A DNA stretch of 64,000 bases from Circinella umbellata (Eukaryota; Mucoromycota; Mucoromycetes; Mucorales; Lichtheimiaceae). The DNA is taken from assembly GCA_025093555.1 (NCBI GenBank), contig JAIWNF010000071.1:1-64000 (forward strand). The letters run 5' to 3'. Positions 62,701-64,000 of this stretch are shown one piece after another (position 1 is the first letter of the stretch; each line of letters starts with the position of its first letter). The notes beneath the pieces were generated by a model that was not told the origin of the DNA, ran no database searches, and saw nothing but the letters and a program-made list of their open reading frames with translations. The position numbers and the translations under genes are program-made.

Positions 62701-63384
62701 TTTGTGTGGTGAAAGTTGTCCGCCATGTAAGGAATGTAACCCCGAAAAAACTTGCTCAATATCATTAAGAAGTTTAGCAGAATTTGAACACGATGAATTA
62801 GTTTATATGTTACCAGAATGTGGCTGTGGTAAGTTTATTAAATATACTCTTGATATATATATATATATATAAACACCAAGTCATTAACATAATACATATG
62901 TTTTTATTATGTATATATAGTATTTGCAGTTGATTCATTGGACTTATATTTCAAAAACCAAGCCAAGAATGGAGAACACACAGCCATTAAGTTATGGCAA
63001 TGTCCATCCTGTCAAACACCTATCTATACCGCACTACGATATAATATGTATATCAAAACTGAAATTGCACTCGTTAATCAAATCAAGGCTCACCAAGAAG
63101 ATATAAGACAAGATATATCTCAAAGAGAAAAAACAGATATTATTCAAGCGATGAACCAAGAAACTAAAACAAGTATCAATAATATTGTTGGGGGCCGATG
63201 GTATGTTTGCCAAAATGGACACCCTTATTTCATTGGGGATTGTGGTGGAGCTACACAAATTTCATCTTGTCCTCAATGTGGTGCAGTAATAGGTGGTTTA
63301 CAACATAAAGTTGTAGAATCAAATCGATTCTATGGTGAATTTGACGGATCATTTAAACCTGCTTGGCCAGGTCAACCTCAGTAA
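56779..63384 (+). CDS. ZNFX1-type helicase: SF1 helicase with NFX1 and RZ zinc fingers
   Basis: Nine exons fit: 56,779-57,008, 57,113-61,299, 61,364-61,470, 61,562-62,038, 62,131-62,349, 62,447-62,482, 62,564-62,616, 62,686-62,828 and 62,921-63,384, total 5,916 nt, 1,971 residues. A disordered Ser/Asn/Gln-rich N-terminus precedes a helical ARM-like part. The superfamily 1 (Upf1-like) helicase has Walker A GGEGTGKTYLC near residue 861, DEAQ near 1,196 and motif VI ALSRARSGLYIVG near 1,440. NFX1-type Cys/His fingers span about 1,508-1,815 (CGHVCAESCH, CGHFISGPC, CGHSCPERC patterns). The C-terminus carries an RZ-type finger, WYVCQNGHPYFIGDCGGA with CPQCG, as in ZNFX1 and RNF213. ZNFX1 relatives act in small-RNA silencing (C. 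elegans ZNFX-1, S. pombe Hrr1, Neurospora SAD-3) and antiviral defence. A role in fungal RNAi is inference. Confidence 0.88.
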
Positions 63385-64000
63385 AAATATCTTACCTACT
63401 TTTTTAATAGTTCTTTTTTTTTTTACATGCATATATTTTATTCAAATCTGTACCTTTCATTGTGCTCTCTTTCCTTTCAATTTGCATATATATTATTTCC
63501 CCTTCCCCCCCCCCCTCTTTTAGTATTATTACTATTGTTATATTTCTACTTTTTGTATATATTTTCTTTCATATATACATATTTTTTTTATCATAAGGTA
63601 AATCATAAGCATTGTTATTATATATATATTATAAATATTTCTTTCAAATAATGACAATCCATTTTTTCAACACTCCGATCTATCATCAAACACAAAACTT
63701 AATTTTTTATAGGTAAATGTTGTAAATAATGATAGGTTCCTCCAGGTCAAAAACAAGAATGAATTGAATATAAAAATATATACGTATATATATAAATTGC
63801 TATATATTAGAAAAAAGGGGATGTTCTGGTGCCAAGAGATGAATAATCATCTTTTTTGTACTATAGTGACTAGTTCTTAGATATTGATCATTAATTGATT
63901 TCCACAGAATATTTGGTCGAGGTCAATTCTGCGTTTGTTCCAAGGAATGGTTCAGTACCAGACTATGTATATAAATTGATTAAATCATCTTGATCTTAGA
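63385..64000. other. 3' flank of the ZNFX1-like gene to the window end
   Basis: T-rich 3' untranslated-type DNA, then AT-rich intergenic sequence. No further gene is seen. Confidence 0.5.

Overview
The window looks like nuclear DNA of an early-diverging, AT-rich fungus, most likely of the Mucoromycota (Mucorales type). The supporting signs are short GT..AG introns, compact spliced genes, long A/T tracts and fungal-type gene content. The relics resemble mobile elements common in that group: a Crypton-type tyrosine recombinase with a GCR1_C domain, a TNP2 transposase and a LINE. No bacterial, organellar, CRISPR, rRNA or tRNA feature was recognised. All gene identities come from reading motifs by eye; no database search was possible.

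Positions 1 to about 25,600 are a transposon-rich compartment. In order it holds a 460-bp LTR copy, a LINE copy with two in-frame stops, an older LINE tail, and a solo LTR with a 5-bp target duplication (AAGTA). That solo LTR is split by a 6.33-kb CACTA/EnSpm-like element with TTT duplications, which carries a decayed TNP2 transposase and a divergent accessory gene. Next come a Crypton-like recombinase gene with one frameshift, degenerate genes including one with PD-(D/E)XK nuclease-like motifs, and a short LINE 3' fragment with a 14-bp duplication.

Positions 26,800 to 32,000 hold ordinary genes: a secreted MINPP-like histidine phosphatase, an EPHX1-like epoxide hydrolase and an acyl-CoA-binding protein. 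Positions 34,400 to 37,700 hold a second patch of decayed, unrecognised coding sequence, with an inverted duplication of about 250 bp.

From 39,200 to the end the window is mainly housekeeping: PRP38A splicing factor, ribosomal protein eL13, a 426-bp MITE with near-identical long terminal inverted repeats, mitochondrial alanine aminotransferase, a 4.3-kb gene-free stretch, a GSKIP-domain protein, an AVT-type vacuolar amino acid transporter, Mediator subunit Med21 and a large ZNFX1-type helicase with NFX1 and RZ zinc fingers. Med21 and the helicase are divergent and share about 535 bp of upstream DNA. For ten spliced genes the exon lengths I derived sum to a multiple of three with no stop, which supports those models. 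The ZNFX1-like helicase, of a family tied to RNA silencing and antiviral defence, is the most interesting intact gene; the nested transposons are the clearest structural finding.
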